Assembly: GCA_021737945.1 (NCBI GenBank)
Contig: JAIPCX010000020.1
Location: 1-52,909, forward strand
Length of the DNA: 52,909 bases
From: Polynucleobacter sp.
GTDB lineage: Bacteria; Pseudomonadota; Gammaproteobacteria; Burkholderiales; Burkholderiaceae_D
Reading direction: 5' to 3'
Within the stretch, counting starts at the first letter, position 1. Each line of letters starts with the position of its first letter. The notes beneath the pieces were generated by a model. That model was not told where the DNA came from and did not search any database. It worked only from the letters and a program-made list of their open reading frames with translations. A program made the translations under genes and the position numbers. This document shows, piece after piece, positions 10,395-21,655 of the stretch.

Positions 10395-11544
10395 TCTGTC
10401 GATTGCTATGGTGGCTGGTGAGGCTTCGGGAGACATACTCGCGGGCCGTATGCTATCCGGCCTGCGCCCGATGTTGAGCGAAGCCCATCTGTATGGCATT
10501 GGTGGCCCGTCAATGGCTGAGCACGGCTTCGTGTCTGAGTATCCGATGGATAAGCTCGCAGTCAGGGGTTTGTTTGAGGTGTTGGCGCATTATCGTGAGC
10601 TCAAAGCATTTCGTGATTCATTACGCGACCGACTGCTGGAAGAAAGACCTGCTGCATTCATAGGTGTTGATGCGCCCGATTTCAACCTTGATCTTGAAAT
10701 CGCTCTCAAAAAAGCCAAGATCCCTACGATGCATTTTGTGAGTCCATCTATTTGGGCTTGGCGTCGTAGTCGCATCAAAAAAATTGCGCGTGCGGTTGAT
10801 CACATGTTGGTGATTTTTCCATTCGAAGAAGCGATCTACAAAAAAGCGGGCATACCCGTCACGTATGTGGGCCACCCGCTGGCAGAAGTGATTCCTATGG
10901 ATCCTGATCAGGACGCTGCGCGCGACGCTCTCGGTCTAGATCGTAACGGTCGTATCGTCACGATTTTGCCTGGTAGTCGCTTATCTGAGTTGAAGTACAA
11001 CTCACGCGTGTTTATTGAAACAGCAGCGCAACTGGCTAAGCGCGATCCAACAATTAGATTTATTGTTCCGATGGCGGGTGAGACACAGCGAGCTTATTTT
11101 GAACAACTCATTGCAAAACCTGAGCTACAGCGATTACCCCTAACGATTATGACGGGTAATTCACACGAGGCAATTGCTGCATGCGATGCAGCGCTGGTCG
11201 CTAGTGGTACAGCTACGCTCGAAGTCGCCTTGTTTAAAAAACCCATGGTGATTAGTTATCGTATGAATCCAGCTAGCTGGCAGATTCTTCGATTAATGGC
11301 GTATCAGCCCTGGGTTGGCTTGCCGAACGTGATGGCGCGTGAATTTTTAGTCCCTGAGTTATTACAAGATCGCGCTAATCCCGCAGGATTAGCCAGCGCA
11401 TTGTGGGCACAGATTTCAAATGATCAAAATCGTCAGCGCTTGCGCCGCCGCTTTGTGGATTTGCATCATGACTTGATGCGTAACACCGCTTCACAGAGCG
11501 CGCATGCCGTCATGGAGATGCTTTCTCAGCACGGCAGGTTGTAG
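10378..11544 (+). CDS. lpxB: Lipid-A-disaccharide synthase
   Basis: LpxB joins UDP-diacylglucosamine and lipid X to form the lipid A disaccharide at the inner face of the membrane. The 388-residue GT-B type protein shows the GEASGD motif at 14-19, then [19 protein letters not shown] and ILPGSRxSE, and the donor-site VASGTATLE. It starts at a GTG inside the lpxA 3' end (17-base overlap), implying translational coupling. The stop is followed one base later by the preferred start of rnhB. Confidence 0.96.
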   Translation: MALSADLSIAMVAGEASGDILAGRMLSGLRPMLSEAHLYGIGGPSMAEHGFVSEYPMDKLAVRGLFEVLAHYRELKAFRDSLRDRLLEERPAAFIGVDAPDFNLDLEIALKKAKIPTMHFVSPSIWAWRRSRIKKIARAVDHMLVIFPFEEAIYKKAGIPVTYVGHPLAEVIPMDPDQDAARDALGLDRNGRIVTILPGSRLSELKYNSRVFIETAAQLAKRDPTIRFIVPMAGETQRAYFEQLIAKPELQRLPLTIMTGNSHEAIAACDAALVASGTATLEVALFKKPMVISYRMNPASWQILRLMAYQPWVGLPNVMAREFLVPELLQDRANPAGLASALWAQISNDQNRQRLRRRFVDLHHDLMRNTASQSAHAVMEMLSQHGRL

Positions 11545-11545
11545 C

Positions 11546-12187
11546 ATGCCGTCGCTGCCATCGAATCCATCGATTCCTGTCATGCCTTCATTATTCGATA
11601 TTGAAGGCGAGTTGATATGTGGTGTTGATGAAGCGGGCCGCGGTCCTCTAGCAGGGCCTGTCTTTGCGGCAGCCGTTATTCTCGATCCCAATTCTCCCTT
11701 AGTAGGTTTACGCGACTCAAAAAAACTCACCGCTCAGCGTCGTGAAGAATTAGCGGTGATGATTAAGCGTGATGCTATGGCGTGGTCCATCGCGCAATGT
11801 TCAGAAGCAGAAATCGATGAGCTGAACATACTGCAAGCGACCATGCTTGCCATGCGCAGAGCGATTGAAGGATTATCAATCACCCCCACACTTGCACTCA
11901 TCGATGGCAATCGCTGCCCCGTATGTAGTGTGCGTACTGAAGCTATCGTCAAAGGTGACGACAAGGTCTCACAGATTTCAGCGGCGTCAATTCTCGCAAA
12001 AACTGCGCGTGATGCGGCGTTGATGGTGATGCATAAAAATTATCCCAATTACGCCTTTGATCAGCATAAGGGCTACCCCACTGCATTGCATCTTGAGCGT
12101 TTGCGTGAGCACGGCGTATCTCCGGTGCATCGGCGATCGTACGGTCCGGTGCGTGAATTACTTAATCTTGCTAATCGCAGTCAATGA
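11546..12187 (+). CDS. rnhB: Ribonuclease HII
   Basis: RNase HII nicks RNA-DNA hybrids 5' of single ribonucleotides in DNA. From the chosen start the protein has 213 residues, with the metal-binding [13 protein letters not shown] motif near the N-terminus and the conserved LIDGN and [21 protein letters not shown] blocks. The reading frame extends back into lpxB to 11504, but the family normally begins shortly before GVDE, so ATG 11546 or 11582 is more likely. Its stop overlaps the next gene in an ATGA. Confidence 0.95.
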   Translation: MPSLPSNPSIPVMPSLFDIEGELICGVDEAGRGPLAGPVFAAAVILDPNSPLVGLRDSKKLTAQRREELAVMIKRDAMAWSIAQCSEAEIDELNILQATMLAMRRAIEGLSITPTLALIDGNRCPVCSVRTEAIVKGDDKVSQISAASILAKTARDAALMVMHKNYPNYAFDQHKGYPTALHLERLREHGVSPVHRRSYGPVRELLNLANRSQ

Positions 12188-12975
12188 CGCTTCGACAAAT
12201 AAGTTCGCGCGATAACCCTCACTACAAGTTGTTGCGGCAGCTGGCGAGTAGTTCGCAAGCTCGGCGCAAACAAGCTAAGACGCTGCTTGACGGGGTGCAT
12301 TTATGTCAGGCATGGTTACTGCATCGTGGTCAACCGGAATTGTGCGTGGTGGGTGAGAGCGCTAGCAGTCATCCTGAAGTAAGCACTGTTGTGAACGATT
12401 GCGTCGCATTGGGAGCGGATTGTGTGGTTTTGCCCGATGCCTTATTCGCAGCGTTAAGTCAGGTTGAGCAAGGCGTTGCGCTATTGTTTGTTGTGAGCAC
12501 TCCAAGCAATAAAGCGCTCGCATCGTTAGATCAGTCGAGTGTATTGATTGATGCCATTCAGGATCCGGGTAACTTAGGTTCGATACTGCGGACATCAGCT
12601 GCGGCAGGCATCATGCAAGTGATCTGTTCTGAAGGTAGCGTGTTTGCGTGGTCGCCCAAAGTTTTGCGGGCAGGTATGGGGGCGCACTTTCAGCTCGATA
12701 TTGTTGAGCACGCTGACTTGCAGCAGTTAATTACCACCTCTACTGTGCCGGTTTATGCCACCGACTCGCATGCGCAAAAAACGATTTATCAAATGAATTT
12801 AACCGGGCCGTGTGCCTGGTTGTTTGGTAATGAAGGCCAAGGTATTTCGCAAGAACTTTTGTCGTGCGTAACAGAGCGGCTAACCATACCGCAGCAAGCG
12901 GGTGTGGAGTCATTGAACGTTGCGGCAGCGGCGGCAGTGTGTTTGTTTGAGCAAAAACGTCAGTGCTTGATGTAG
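12184..12975 (+). CDS. TrmH/SpoU-family RNA 2'-O-methyltransferase
   Basis: This SAM-dependent ribose methyltransferase has a trefoil-knot fold and probably modifies rRNA or tRNA. The 263 residues show an N-terminal RNA-binding region ([13 protein letters not shown]) and the three SPOUT motifs. The first is [20 protein letters not shown] around 123-142, then the LFGNEGQG block near 220, and finally [18 protein letters not shown]. The ATG overlaps the rnhB stop by four bases. The family is clear but the exact target nucleotide is not; RlmB-like is the usual guess for this position. Confidence 0.9.
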   Translation: MTLRQISSRDNPHYKLLRQLASSSQARRKQAKTLLDGVHLCQAWLLHRGQPELCVVGESASSHPEVSTVVNDCVALGADCVVLPDALFAALSQVEQGVALLFVVSTPSNKALASLDQSSVLIDAIQDPGNLGSILRTSAAAGIMQVICSEGSVFAWSPKVLRAGMGAHFQLDIVEHADLQQLITTSTVPVYATDSHAQKTIYQMNLTGPCAWLFGNEGQGISQELLSCVTERLTIPQQAGVESLNVAAAAAVCLFEQKRQCLM

Positions 12976-12998
12976 CACTGAATGCGATCAATAAAGCA

Positions 12999-13343
12999 TC
13001 AAGCTATCGGTAGCGGCGATTCTACGTAGACCAGACCAGGTGCTAGCCATCGCTGTGTTTCTGTTAGGCGTGTCGCCATCTCTTTTGAGCAGACGTAGTC
13101 GAAGCGATAATGCCGGCCCTCGATAATCGCGTAGCGATAAATTTGCTGATCAAGATAGTGGCCGATGGGATCAATCAAACGCTGAGGCGTCGCTATCGCA
13201 ATGCGTTTGACTTCCGCACGGGGTCGCAGTGGTTGACGGTAATTTCGCAGATCCGATTGAATAGTCTTGAAGCTGTCTTTTAGAGCCCATAGCAAAAGCC
13301 CAAATCCCAGCCAAAGTATCAGATCGATGGCAATCAGTTCCAT
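12999..13343 (-). CDS. Small membrane-anchored protein of unknown function
   Basis: I do not recognise a characterised family. The 114-residue product has one N-terminal membrane helix (residues 4-21, LIAIDLILWLGFGLLLWAL) and a soluble domain. That domain contains repeated basic and aromatic segments such as YRYAIIEGRHYRFDYVC. It lies downstream of ppsR on the same strand, 161 bases away, and converges on the rRNA methyltransferase gene. The reading frame is open over its length and the composition matches neighbours, so it is probably real. No function is claimed. Confidence 0.6.
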   Translation of the reverse strand: MELIAIDLILWLGFGLLLWALKDSFKTIQSDLRNYRQPLRPRAEVKRIAIATPQRLIDPIGHYLDQQIYRYAIIEGRHYRFDYVCSKEMATRLTETQRWLAPGLVYVESPLPIA

Positions 13344-13504
13344 GAAGATGCTCCCAAATAGTCGAGGTGCGGTCGAGGTCGTTCCAGCGCCTTAGTTCAT
13401 GCCTATGTTGGGTTCGTAAGGTGGTTTTGTCTGTTGTTCCTTGCGTATCTTTGATAGTCGTCAATACGGCATTCATGCCGTACATGCCGGCTGCAATCGT
13501 CTAA

Positions 13505-14353
13505 TTAATAGGCGCGTCGCTCCAGTGACAATTCTTGCAGCATCATGGTGGCAATTTCTTCAATGGATTTGACGGTGGTGGATACCCAGCGAATCCCTTC
13601 GCGATGCATCATTCGCTCTGCTTCGTTGACCTCATAGCGGCAGTTTTCCAGCGAAGCGTATTTACTACCCGGGCGACGTTCATTGCGTACTTCGGATAGG
13701 CGGTCAGCGGCGATTGATAAGCCAAAAATTTTGCTGCGAAAAGGTGCTAATCCACTCGGAAGTTGACCGCGCTCGAAATCTTCGGGTATCAGCGGATAGT
13801 TAGCAGCCTTAATTCCATACTGCATTGCCAGATACAGACTCGTTGGCGTTTTGCCCGAGCGTGACACACCCACCAAAATTACATCCGCCATGGGCAAATT
13901 TTTGTGTGACTGGCCATCGTCATGCGCGAGCGAAAAATTAATCGCTTCGATACGGCTCTTATAGCCCTCTGCATCCGCCATGTTGTGGCTACGCCCTATG
14001 CTGTGAGTTGAGCGAACGCCAAGTTCTTGCTCTAGGGGATCTACGAAGGTTTGAATCAAATCCATATGCAGGCCATTCGCTTTACGAACGATGGCTGAGA
14101 GCTCTGTCTTGACTAGCGTTGAGAAAATAATTGGGCGTTTTCCCTCCAGTTCGGCAGTGTCATTAATTCGTCGAACCGCCTCGTGCGCCTTGTCTATGGT
14201 GTCCACAAAGGGCAGGCGTATCTCTCTAAAAATGAGATCAAATTGGGCCAAAACAGAATGCCCGAAAGTTTCCGCCGTGATTCCGGTGCCGTCCGAGACG
14301 AAAAAAACAGTGCGGTAATGATTAGTCTTGCTGCCAGCGGTCTGATATTGCAT
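13505..14353 (-). CDS. ppsR: PEP synthase regulatory kinase/phosphorylase
   Basis: This bifunctional DUF299 enzyme inactivates phosphoenolpyruvate synthase by ADP-dependent threonine phosphorylation and reactivates it by Pi-dependent dephosphorylation. The 282-residue protein has the N-terminal FFVSDGTGITAETFGHSV signature and a P-loop-like GVSRSGKT at 162-169. The LSIAADRLSEVRNERRPGS block follows. It is divergently arranged with its target ppsA across about 175 bases, which supports the functional link. Length is normal. Confidence 0.95.
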   Translation of the reverse strand: MQYQTAGSKTNHYRTVFFVSDGTGITAETFGHSVLAQFDLIFREIRLPFVDTIDKAHEAVRRINDTAELEGKRPIIFSTLVKTELSAIVRKANGLHMDLIQTFVDPLEQELGVRSTHSIGRSHNMADAEGYKSRIEAINFSLAHDDGQSHKNLPMADVILVGVSRSGKTPTSLYLAMQYGIKAANYPLIPEDFERGQLPSGLAPFRSKIFGLSIAADRLSEVRNERRPGSKYASLENCRYEVNEAERMMHREGIRWVSTTVKSIEEIATMMLQELSLERRAY

Positions 14354-14529
14354 GTGAAATGTATAAATAATTAACGCAAAAAGTGGTGAGGATCGCTTAA
14401 AAAAGTCAGTCCGGAGCTGTAAAATGGAGGTTAACTTTTTTTTTCGACTGCTTGCACCAAGAATAACAAAACCATCACAGGTTGCGAGGCACTCAATGCA
14501 AATTTCTCATCATCAAAAAGGTCGTTGTT

Positions 14530-16965
14530 ATGTCCAACTTGGCAACCACGGGGGTTCATCAAGCCCCTGATCAGGGGGCGGCTTACGTCGTTTCTTTCGA
14601 AAACCTGCGCATGACGGATGTCGAATCCGTCGGCGGCAAGAACGCTTCACTCGGCGAGATGATTAGTCAGCTCGCACATGCGGGCGTACGAGTGCCGGGC
14701 GGGTTTGCAACCACGGCGCAGGCTTTCCGCGATTTCCTCTCTTACAGCAACGGTGGACCGTCGCTGGCTGATCGTATTGCAGGGCGCTTATCGGATCTGA
14801 ACATTGATGACGTTCGTGCGCTAGCCGCCGCCGGCGCGCAAATTCGTCAATGGATACTGGAAACACCCTTCCAGCCGCGCTTAGAAAAAGAAATTACTGA
14901 TTATTATCATAAGCTTGTGGATGATTCTTCCAGTAAAATGTCATTCGCTGTGCGATCTTCCGCTACAGCAGAAGACTTGCCCGATGCCTCGTTTGCCGGT
15001 CAGCAAGAGAGCTTTTTGAATGTCGTCGGCATAGACAATGTTCTGGAAGCAATCAAGCACGTCTTTTCATCGCTCTACAACGACCGCGCTATTTCTTATC
15101 GGGTACACAAAGGGTTTACCCACGCAGAAGTCGCTCTGTCGGCGGGTATACAGCGCATGGTGCGTTCTGACTTAGGTGCTGCCGGTGTGATGTTTACGAT
15201 TGATACCGAATCCGGTTTCAAAGATGTCGTGTTCATCACTTCCAGCTATGGCTTGGGTGAGACCGTGGTGCAAGGCGCGGTCAATCCCGATGAGTTTTAT
15301 GTCCACAAGCCTATGCTTGAGGCGGGCAAGTTGCCCATCATCCGCCGCAATATCGGCTCCAAGCTGATCAAGATGGAATTTACTGGCGAAGCCAAAGCGG
15401 GTCGTTCAGTTAAAACCGTTGATGTACCTATTGAGTTGCGCAATCGCTATTCATTAAACGATACCGAAATCGCTGAGCTGGCAACCTATGCCGTCATCAT
15501 CGAAAAACACTACGCTCGCCCTATGGATATCGAGTGGGGTAAAGATGGTCGCGATGGAAAAATCTATATTCTTCAAGCGCGCCCTGAGACCGTTAAATCT
15601 CAGGAAAGCCATTCTGATGTGCAGCAAAAATTCAAGCTCAAGGGCAGCGGTAATGTGCTGACCCATGGTCGTGCTATTGGTCAAAAAATTGGTGCGGGTC
15701 CCGTTCGCGTGATTAATGATCCGAGTGAAATGGAACGCGTACAACCCGGTGACGTATTAGTGGCTGACATGACCGACCCGAACTGGGAGCCCGTCATGAA
15801 ACGTGCTTCAGCTATCGTGACTAATCGTGGTGGTCGTACCTGCCATGCAGCGATCATCGCGCGTGAGTTGGGTGTCCCCGCTGTGGTCGGTTGTGGTGAT
15901 GCCACCGACGTACTCAAGGACGGCACGCTGGTGACAGTGTCGTGCGCCGAGGGCGACGAAGGGCGCATCTACGACGGTTTGTTAGAAACCGAAATTAGCG
16001 AAGTAGAACGTGGTGAGTTGCCGAAGATTCCCGTCAAAATCATGATGAACGTCGGTAATCCTCAGCTCGCCTTTGATTTTCAGTCGATTCCCAACGACGG
16101 TGTTGGTCTGGCTCGACTCGAATTCATCATCAACAACAACATCGGCGTGCATCCTAAAGCGATTTTGGACTATCCCAACATCGATCCGGATTTAAAGAAA
16201 GCGGTCGAATCCGTTGCGCGCGGCCATGCATCACCCAAAGCCTTTTACGTTGATAAATTAGCTGAAGGTGTGGCCACCATCGCCGCAGCGTTTTGGCCAC
16301 GTACCGTGATTGTTCGTCTCTCGGATTTCAAATCGAATGAGTATAAAAAACTCATAGGCGGCTCGCGCTATGAGCCGGACGAAGAAAATCCTATGTTGGG
16401 TTTCCGAGGCGCTGCACGTTATTTGTCGGCTGATTTCGCTGAAGCCTTTGAGATGGAATGCATCGCCATGAAACGCGTGCGCGATGACATGGGTTTAACC
16501 AACGTAGAAATCATGGTGCCCTTTGTGCGCACTTTGGGTCAGGCAGAGAAGGTTGTGGGTCTGTTAGCAAAATATGGCCTCAAGCGCGGCGAGAATGGTT
16601 TGCGTCTCATCATGATGTGCGAGATCCCTTCGAATGCATTGTTGGCTGAAGAGTTTCTCGAGTTCTTTGATGGATTCTCAATCGGCTCGAATGACTTAAC
16701 CCAGCTCACTTTAGGTCTGGATAGAGATTCAGGCTTAGAGCTGCTAGCGGCTGATTTTGATGAGCGCGATCCAGCTGTCAAAGTGCTGCTCTCGCGTGCC
16801 ATTAAGACGTGTCTTGCTAAAGGTAAGTACGTGGGAATTTGCGGTCAGGGCCCGTCTGACCATCCCGACTTTGCCCAGTGGTTGATGAAAGAGGGCATTA
16901 GCTCAATTTCATTGAACCCTGATTCTGTAGTCGAGACCTGGAAAAACTTAGCTAGTAAATCCTAA
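14530..16965 (+). CDS. ppsA: Phosphoenolpyruvate synthase
   Basis: This enzyme makes PEP from pyruvate and ATP (AMP and Pi released) for gluconeogenesis. The 811-residue protein has the ATP-grasp domain first ([11 protein letters not shown], then [21 protein letters not shown]). The swivelling phosphohistidine domain follows with [15 protein letters not shown], and the PEP/pyruvate barrel last with [18 protein letters not shown] and a late [13 protein letters not shown]. The frame is open back to 14482, but ATG 14530 has an AAAAGG ribosome site and begins like relatives. Its partner regulator ppsR is divergent. A hairpin follows the stop. Confidence 0.96.
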   Translation: MSNLATTGVHQAPDQGAAYVVSFENLRMTDVESVGGKNASLGEMISQLAHAGVRVPGGFATTAQAFRDFLSYSNGGPSLADRIAGRLSDLNIDDVRALAAAGAQIRQWILETPFQPRLEKEITDYYHKLVDDSSSKMSFAVRSSATAEDLPDASFAGQQESFLNVVGIDNVLEAIKHVFSSLYNDRAISYRVHKGFTHAEVALSAGIQRMVRSDLGAAGVMFTIDTESGFKDVVFITSSYGLGETVVQGAVNPDEFYVHKPMLEAGKLPIIRRNIGSKLIKMEFTGEAKAGRSVKTVDVPIELRNRYSLNDTEIAELATYAVIIEKHYARPMDIEWGKDGRDGKIYILQARPETVKSQESHSDVQQKFKLKGSGNVLTHGRAIGQKIGAGPVRVINDPSEMERVQPGDVLVADMTDPNWEPVMKRASAIVTNRGGRTCHAAIIARELGVPAVVGCGDATDVLKDGTLVTVSCAEGDEGRIYDGLLETEISEVERGELPKIPVKIMMNVGNPQLAFDFQSIPNDGVGLARLEFIINNNIGVHPKAILDYPNIDPDLKKAVESVARGHASPKAFYVDKLAEGVATIAAAFWPRTVIVRLSDFKSNEYKKLIGGSRYEPDEENPMLGFRGAARYLSADFAEAFEMECIAMKRVRDDMGLTNVEIMVPFVRTLGQAEKVVGLLAKYGLKRGENGLRLIMMCEIPSNALLAEEFLEFFDGFSIGSNDLTQLTLGLDRDSGLELLAADFDERDPAVKVLLSRAIKTCLAKGKYVGICGQGPSDHPDFAQWLMKEGISSISLNPDSVVETWKNLASKS

Positions 16966-16986
16966 TCTTCAGCTTCGTTAAAGTTA

Positions 16987-17019
16987 CAGCCCCTCGTAGT
17001 CAAGCATTACGAGGGGCTG
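16987..17019. terminator. Hairpin between converging ppsA and the AT-rich orphan gene
   Basis: Perfect 12-base-pair arms (CAGCCCCTCGTA and TACGAGGGGCTG) enclose a 9-base loop. It sits between two converging stops and could end transcripts on both strands. Neither side has a strong uridine run, so efficiency is uncertain. Confidence 0.65.
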
Positions 17020-17021
17020 AA

Positions 17022-18251
17022 TTACGTTTGGGCTGTTTTTTCTACACTGCTTAGTTTGTTTTCAAGCACACTGATCAGCTCATCAACTTGTGCGCTAATT
17101 ACATTGAACCCTTCTTGCCCTCTGTATGCATCTTTAAAGCCATTCAGTTTTTCATGATCATTTTGTATAGTTTCAATTGATAATCGATTAGGTAGCTTTT
17201 CACGAATACTTATAGCTCTATATATTGAGTCTAAAATCGAATTTCTTTCAGTACGTTCAATATTCAAATCTTTAATAGTTTTTAAAAATATATTAATAGT
17301 GATTTTCCTCAAAGCGAAACTAATAAGGCTATCAAGTCTGCTGCTAATTTCTTTGAACCAAGGTTGTCCCTCGGATTCCGTTTTAAACTTCACTAGATCT
17401 TGATAAGCTTCTATGGCTTCTTCGGCTTTGATTCCATTAGGACTAATTTCTCGAATATCTACGGCCAACTCTATAGCGTGAATGGGTAATTTTATTTGGG
17501 ATTGGGCAGGCTTATGATTGCGAATAGCGTTTAAGAAAAATTTAACTTCTAGGGGTTTAAGTAGGTCATTAATCGTTAAGTCGAATTCTTTTTTTTGTTG
17601 GATTTCTGTTTGATAGTCACCAAGTCTTAATGGGACTTTTTTGATATCAATTAAAGCCTTTTTCGCGGCTTCCATTTCATCTTTATTAGCTGAAAAATTG
17701 GGTTTATCACGGATGTCAAACGCGAGGCTAAGGTGTGATGTGAAATCAGTATCGGCTTGGTTCATCCGATACAGGTTTGTTTTCAAATTATGTATTTTTA
17801 CTTCTTTTTGAATTTCGTAATTTTTTTCTTTGCTAACAACCCCAATTATCTTGGATTTATTGACCATAATATCGACTTGCTTATTTTGAGCTCTATAGAA
17901 ATGACTAACTAATAAGTCAGTTGTATAGAAAGATGTTTTTTCTTCCAGTCTTCGATAAGTTGAACCAAATATCTGGTTTAGCTGATCATTTGAAATCGAC
18001 TCTTTTGTGTATTCATTTTTTGGATTTGAAAATGCATCTTTAGGCAAGCCTAACTCTTTGCTGTATTTACTGGCAAGCTCAGTGCCCGAGCGCGCTACGT
18101 TTATTAAATCCTTAAATTTTTGCAGAAATGTTTGTTTGCCAGCACGTTGAAAAAAAGTGACTGTTACACCTTTTTGGGTTTTATTCTCCCTCGCATACCA
18201 TTGGCCTCCCTTGTTAGAGTCTAGCTTGATGTTTATGCTAGTTGTGAGCAT
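17022..18251 (-). CDS. AT-rich orphan protein with three helical repeats
   Basis: I do not recognise this family. The 409-residue protein is rich in Lys, Asn, Ile and Glu and has no signal peptide or membrane segment. Three related segments of about 75 residues occupy the C-terminal two thirds (roughly 153-232, 238-311 and 321-395). Each has an A-x-D/S-IRE/D-x-x-P/K-N core, and the last two share GQxxFxxISxxxDxLIS. ATG 18251 is preferred over GTG 18257 because AAGGGG lies 6 bases before it. Codon use is much more AT-rich than in the flanking ppsA and smpB, suggesting acquisition. It resembles a protein-interaction or effector-type repeat protein only in general character. Confidence 0.75.
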   Translation of the reverse strand: MLTTSINIKLDSNKGGQWYARENKTQKGVTVTFFQRAGKQTFLQKFKDLINVARSGTELASKYSKELGLPKDAFSNPKNEYTKESISNDQLNQIFGSTYRRLEEKTSFYTTDLLVSHFYRAQNKQVDIMVNKSKIIGVVSKEKNYEIQKEVKIHNLKTNLYRMNQADTDFTSHLSLAFDIRDKPNFSANKDEMEAAKKALIDIKKVPLRLGDYQTEIQQKKEFDLTINDLLKPLEVKFFLNAIRNHKPAQSQIKLPIHAIELAVDIREISPNGIKAEEAIEAYQDLVKFKTESEGQPWFKEISSRLDSLISFALRKITINIFLKTIKDLNIERTERNSILDSIYRAISIREKLPNRLSIETIQNDHEKLNGFKDAYRGQEGFNVISAQVDELISVLENKLSSVEKTAQT

Positions 18252-18508
18252 TTTCACCCCTTGGCTTTGTTACAGCATTGGGCCGGCATCCCCAAAATTA
18301 TGGATGGAGTGAGGCGAGAGCTCAGTATGTTGCGGTGTGTGAGCAGTGCGCTATTGGCATACTACAAGGGTCAGAGGGTAAGGCAGGATGCAATGCGCTA
18401 CCGGTGTGCCAGAGCTAAAACGGGGGCATGCAGCTAGAGAAGGGGGTTGATGGTGGTGCAAGCAAAGATCGGTGACTATGGAGTCACAAAATAACCCTTT
18501 GCTGGTTG
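18252..18508. other. Gene-free stretch beside the AT-rich orphan gene
   Basis: No supportable ORF is present. The sequence is GC-richer than the neighbouring orphan gene. It contains two loosely similar GCGCTA-containing segments near 18348 and 18394 and a small hairpin (TGACT/AGTCA) near 18474-18487. It could be a 5' leader or promoter region of the orphan gene, or a remnant of inserted DNA. Confidence 0.4.
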
Positions 18509-18536
18509 TTGACTTACGGCAATTTTCCGTTACACT
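18509..18536 (+). promoter_or_regulatory. Sigma-70 promoter for a candidate small RNA
   Basis: TTGACT at 18509-18514 and TACACT at 18531-18536 are separated by 16 bases, a good match to the housekeeping consensus. No protein-coding gene follows on this strand. The predicted transcript would begin near 18543 and meet a strong terminator within about 85 bases. Confidence 0.6.
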
Positions 18537-18542
18537 CCGGCT

Positions 18543-18626
18543 TCAAGTTTTAGAATAACAAGCAACAACAGGTAGTTGTAGTGGTTTAAGCCCTCACGCT
18601 TTAGAGCGCGGGGGCTTTTGTTTTTT
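18543..18626 (+). ncRNA. Candidate small RNA of about 84 nucleotides
   Basis: The segment lies between a consensus-like promoter and an intrinsic terminator and holds no meaningful ORF. It folds into a short hairpin (ACAAC/GTTGT, 18565-18579, loop AGGTA) followed by the terminator stem and a uridine tail, the usual shape of Hfq-type trans-acting RNAs. It is not tmRNA, although smpB is next door on the other strand: there is no acceptor-stem or tag-peptide signature. Existence and boundaries are inferred from signals only. Confidence 0.5.
18588..18626 (+). terminator. Intrinsic terminator of the candidate small RNA
   Basis: The stem pairs AAGCCCTCACGC with GCGCGGGGGCTT (one A-C mismatch and one G-T pair) around a TTTAGA loop and is followed by TTTTGTTTTTT. 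The uridine run is on the plus strand, so it does not serve smpB, which is read on the minus strand. Confidence 0.8.
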
Positions 18627-18703
18627 AGGCGTTCGTTTAGTCAGAAGTCACTGACGGCGCTAGCATGTGCAAGTAGTGGCCTACCGGCCCAGTCCTATGC
18701 GGC

Positions 18704-19153
18704 TTAGCGCCGGTTCTGCTTCAAGGCCTTGGCGATTTCACGATCTGCGTCGCGGGAGCGCTCAGTATCGCGCTTGTCGTGCTGTTTTTTACCCTTGGCT
18801 AGGCCAATCTCGCATTTGATGCGGCCTCGCTGGTAATGCAGGTTTAAGGGCATCAGCGTGTATCCAGCCCGCTCGACCTTACCAATTAATTTTTTGATTT
18901 CTTCCGCGTTCAGCAACAGCTTGCGGGTGCGAACCGGATCCGGATTGATGTGGGTCGAGGCCGTAGGTAAGGGGCTGATATGGGCGCCAAACAAATAGAC
19001 TTCGCCCCTGCGAATGGTTACATAGGCTTCTTTAATCTGAGCACGGCCAGCACGTATCGACTTAACCTCCCAACCCTCGAGCGACATGCCAGCCTCGAAG
19101 CGTTCTTCGATGAAGTAGTCATGAAACGCTTTTTTGTTGTCGACGATGCTCAT
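18704..19153 (-). CDS. smpB: SsrA-binding protein SmpB
   Basis: SmpB delivers tmRNA to stalled ribosomes in trans-translation. The 149-residue protein has the N-terminal [27 protein letters not shown] region, including the tmRNA-binding surface. The central [15 protein letters not shown] block and a basic C-terminal tail ([24 protein letters not shown]) that inserts in the decoding centre follow. It is divergent from ratA, an arrangement seen widely in proteobacteria. No tmRNA gene was found in the window. Confidence 0.97.
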   Translation of the reverse strand: MSIVDNKKAFHDYFIEERFEAGMSLEGWEVKSIRAGRAQIKEAYVTIRRGEVYLFGAHISPLPTASTHINPDPVRTRKLLLNAEEIKKLIGKVERAGYTLMPLNLHYQRGRIKCEIGLAKGKKQHDKRDTERSRDADREIAKALKQNRR

Positions 19154-19242
19154 GGAGGTGTTTGCAGCCTGCTTAACCCTTGGGCAAAGCAGAAGGTGTG
19201 TTCAGGTTAGAATCGAGAGGTGGGATTCTAACAGTTGAAACT

Positions 19243-19674
19243 ATGGCGGTTGTTCACAAATCGATACTGCTTGGCTACAGCGCAGAGCAAATGTTCGCGT
19301 TGGTAGACAAGGTGGAGGATTATCCCTCCTTTTTGCCATGGTGTGGCCAGGTAGACGTGCGCGAGCGCGCTCCAGACCGATTGGTAGCTGCCATCACCAT
19401 CGACTACCACGGTATCAAGCAGAGTTTTACGACTGAAAACACTAACACTCCACCGACGTCTATGCAGATGAAGCTGGTAGAGGGGCCGTTCAGCCACCTC
19501 GATGGTCAATGGCATTTTAGGGCGCTCAGGCCCGATGCCTGCAAAGTCGAGTTTGATCTTCATTACGAATTTTCAAGCAAGCTACTGGAAAAAATCATCG
19601 GTCCTGTTTTTGCAAAAATTGCGGACAGTTTTGTGGAATCCTTTCGTCAACGTGCCGAGTCTCTGTATGGTTAA
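19243..19674 (+). CDS. ratA: RatA-type START/SRPBCC protein (CoQ10-binding family)
   Basis: The 143-residue protein belongs to the coenzyme Q-binding COQ10/RatA family with a START-like fold. In E. coli RatA was described as blocking 70S assembly, while yeast Coq10 binds quinone, so the physiological role is debated. Conserved segments are LLGYSAEQMFALVDKVEDYPSFLPWC at the start and the EGPFSHLDGQWHF and EFDLHYEFSSKLLEKIIGPVF blocks. The frame is open to 19180, but ATG 19243 matches the family start. It overlaps rnfH by 8 bases and is divergent from smpB. Confidence 0.9.
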   Translation: MAVVHKSILLGYSAEQMFALVDKVEDYPSFLPWCGQVDVRERAPDRLVAAITIDYHGIKQSFTTENTNTPPTSMQMKLVEGPFSHLDGQWHFRALRPDACKVEFDLHYEFSSKLLEKIIGPVFAKIADSFVESFRQRAESLYG

Positions 19675-19972
19675 GCCCGACACTGCACACATCCAGCTTT
19701 GTTATGCACTGCCAGACAAGGCGGTAGTGATCGATCTCGATATTGAGGCCGGTTGTACCCTAGAAGAGGTTATTGGTAAAAGTGGTGTGATGGCGCAGTT
19801 TCCCGAGATTGACCTGACCCAGAATAAGATTGGCATTTACGGCAAACTCAAACCCTTGGATACCGTAGCCCGCGATGGTGATCGCATCGAGATCTATCGA
19901 CCCTTGCAGGCGGATCCTATGGAATCGCGCCGCCGCCGCGCCCAGCACAAGACACGTTCCAGCAAAAAGTAA
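19667..19972 (+). CDS. rnfH: RnfH-family ubiquitin-like protein
   Basis: The product is a 101-residue beta-grasp protein of the RnfH (UPF0125) family. Its partner-gene role is known only by association with ratA and, in some bacteria, Rnf complexes. The sequence shows the family core QLCYALPDK, an EEVIGKSGV helix, and the KIGIYGKLKPLDTVARDGDRIEIYRPL block. The C-terminus is basic (SRRRRAQHKTRSSKK). The chosen ATG lies inside the end of ratA, giving an 8-base overlap and likely coupled translation. Confidence 0.9.
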   Translation: MVKPDTAHIQLCYALPDKAVVIDLDIEAGCTLEEVIGKSGVMAQFPEIDLTQNKIGIYGKLKPLDTVARDGDRIEIYRPLQADPMESRRRRAQHKTRSSKK

Positions 19973-20082
19973 GTTCCTAGGCCGACCAATCTGGCCTGGC
20001 CCCTGCATAAAACCAGCGTAGGTCGGCCATCTCGCCAGGTATCTTCACTCGGCCCGCATCCGGAATGAGTGGGTGATTTCTG

Positions 20083-21575
<1,493 letters not shown>

Positions 21576-21592
21576 TGTGGCGATAGCGAATC

Positions 21593-21624
21593 TCAGGCGG
21601 CAGCAATGCCGCCTGAATTTTTTT
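21593..21624 (+). terminator. Intrinsic terminator after guaB
   Basis: Perfect 10-base-pair arms TCAGGCGGCA and TGCCGCCTGA enclose a GCAA tetraloop and are followed by ATTTTTTT. It lies between guaB and guaA and would reduce read-through into guaA, which starts 31 bases later. Confidence 0.88.
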
Positions 21625-21655
21625 CAGAACTGAATTACACATTATTACTTACCTC

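Noticed and set aside
18258-18626. tmRNA (ssrA) next to smpB
   Set aside because: No CCA-type acceptor end, no T-arm-like GGTTC segment and no tag-peptide reading frame; the terminated transcript would be too short.
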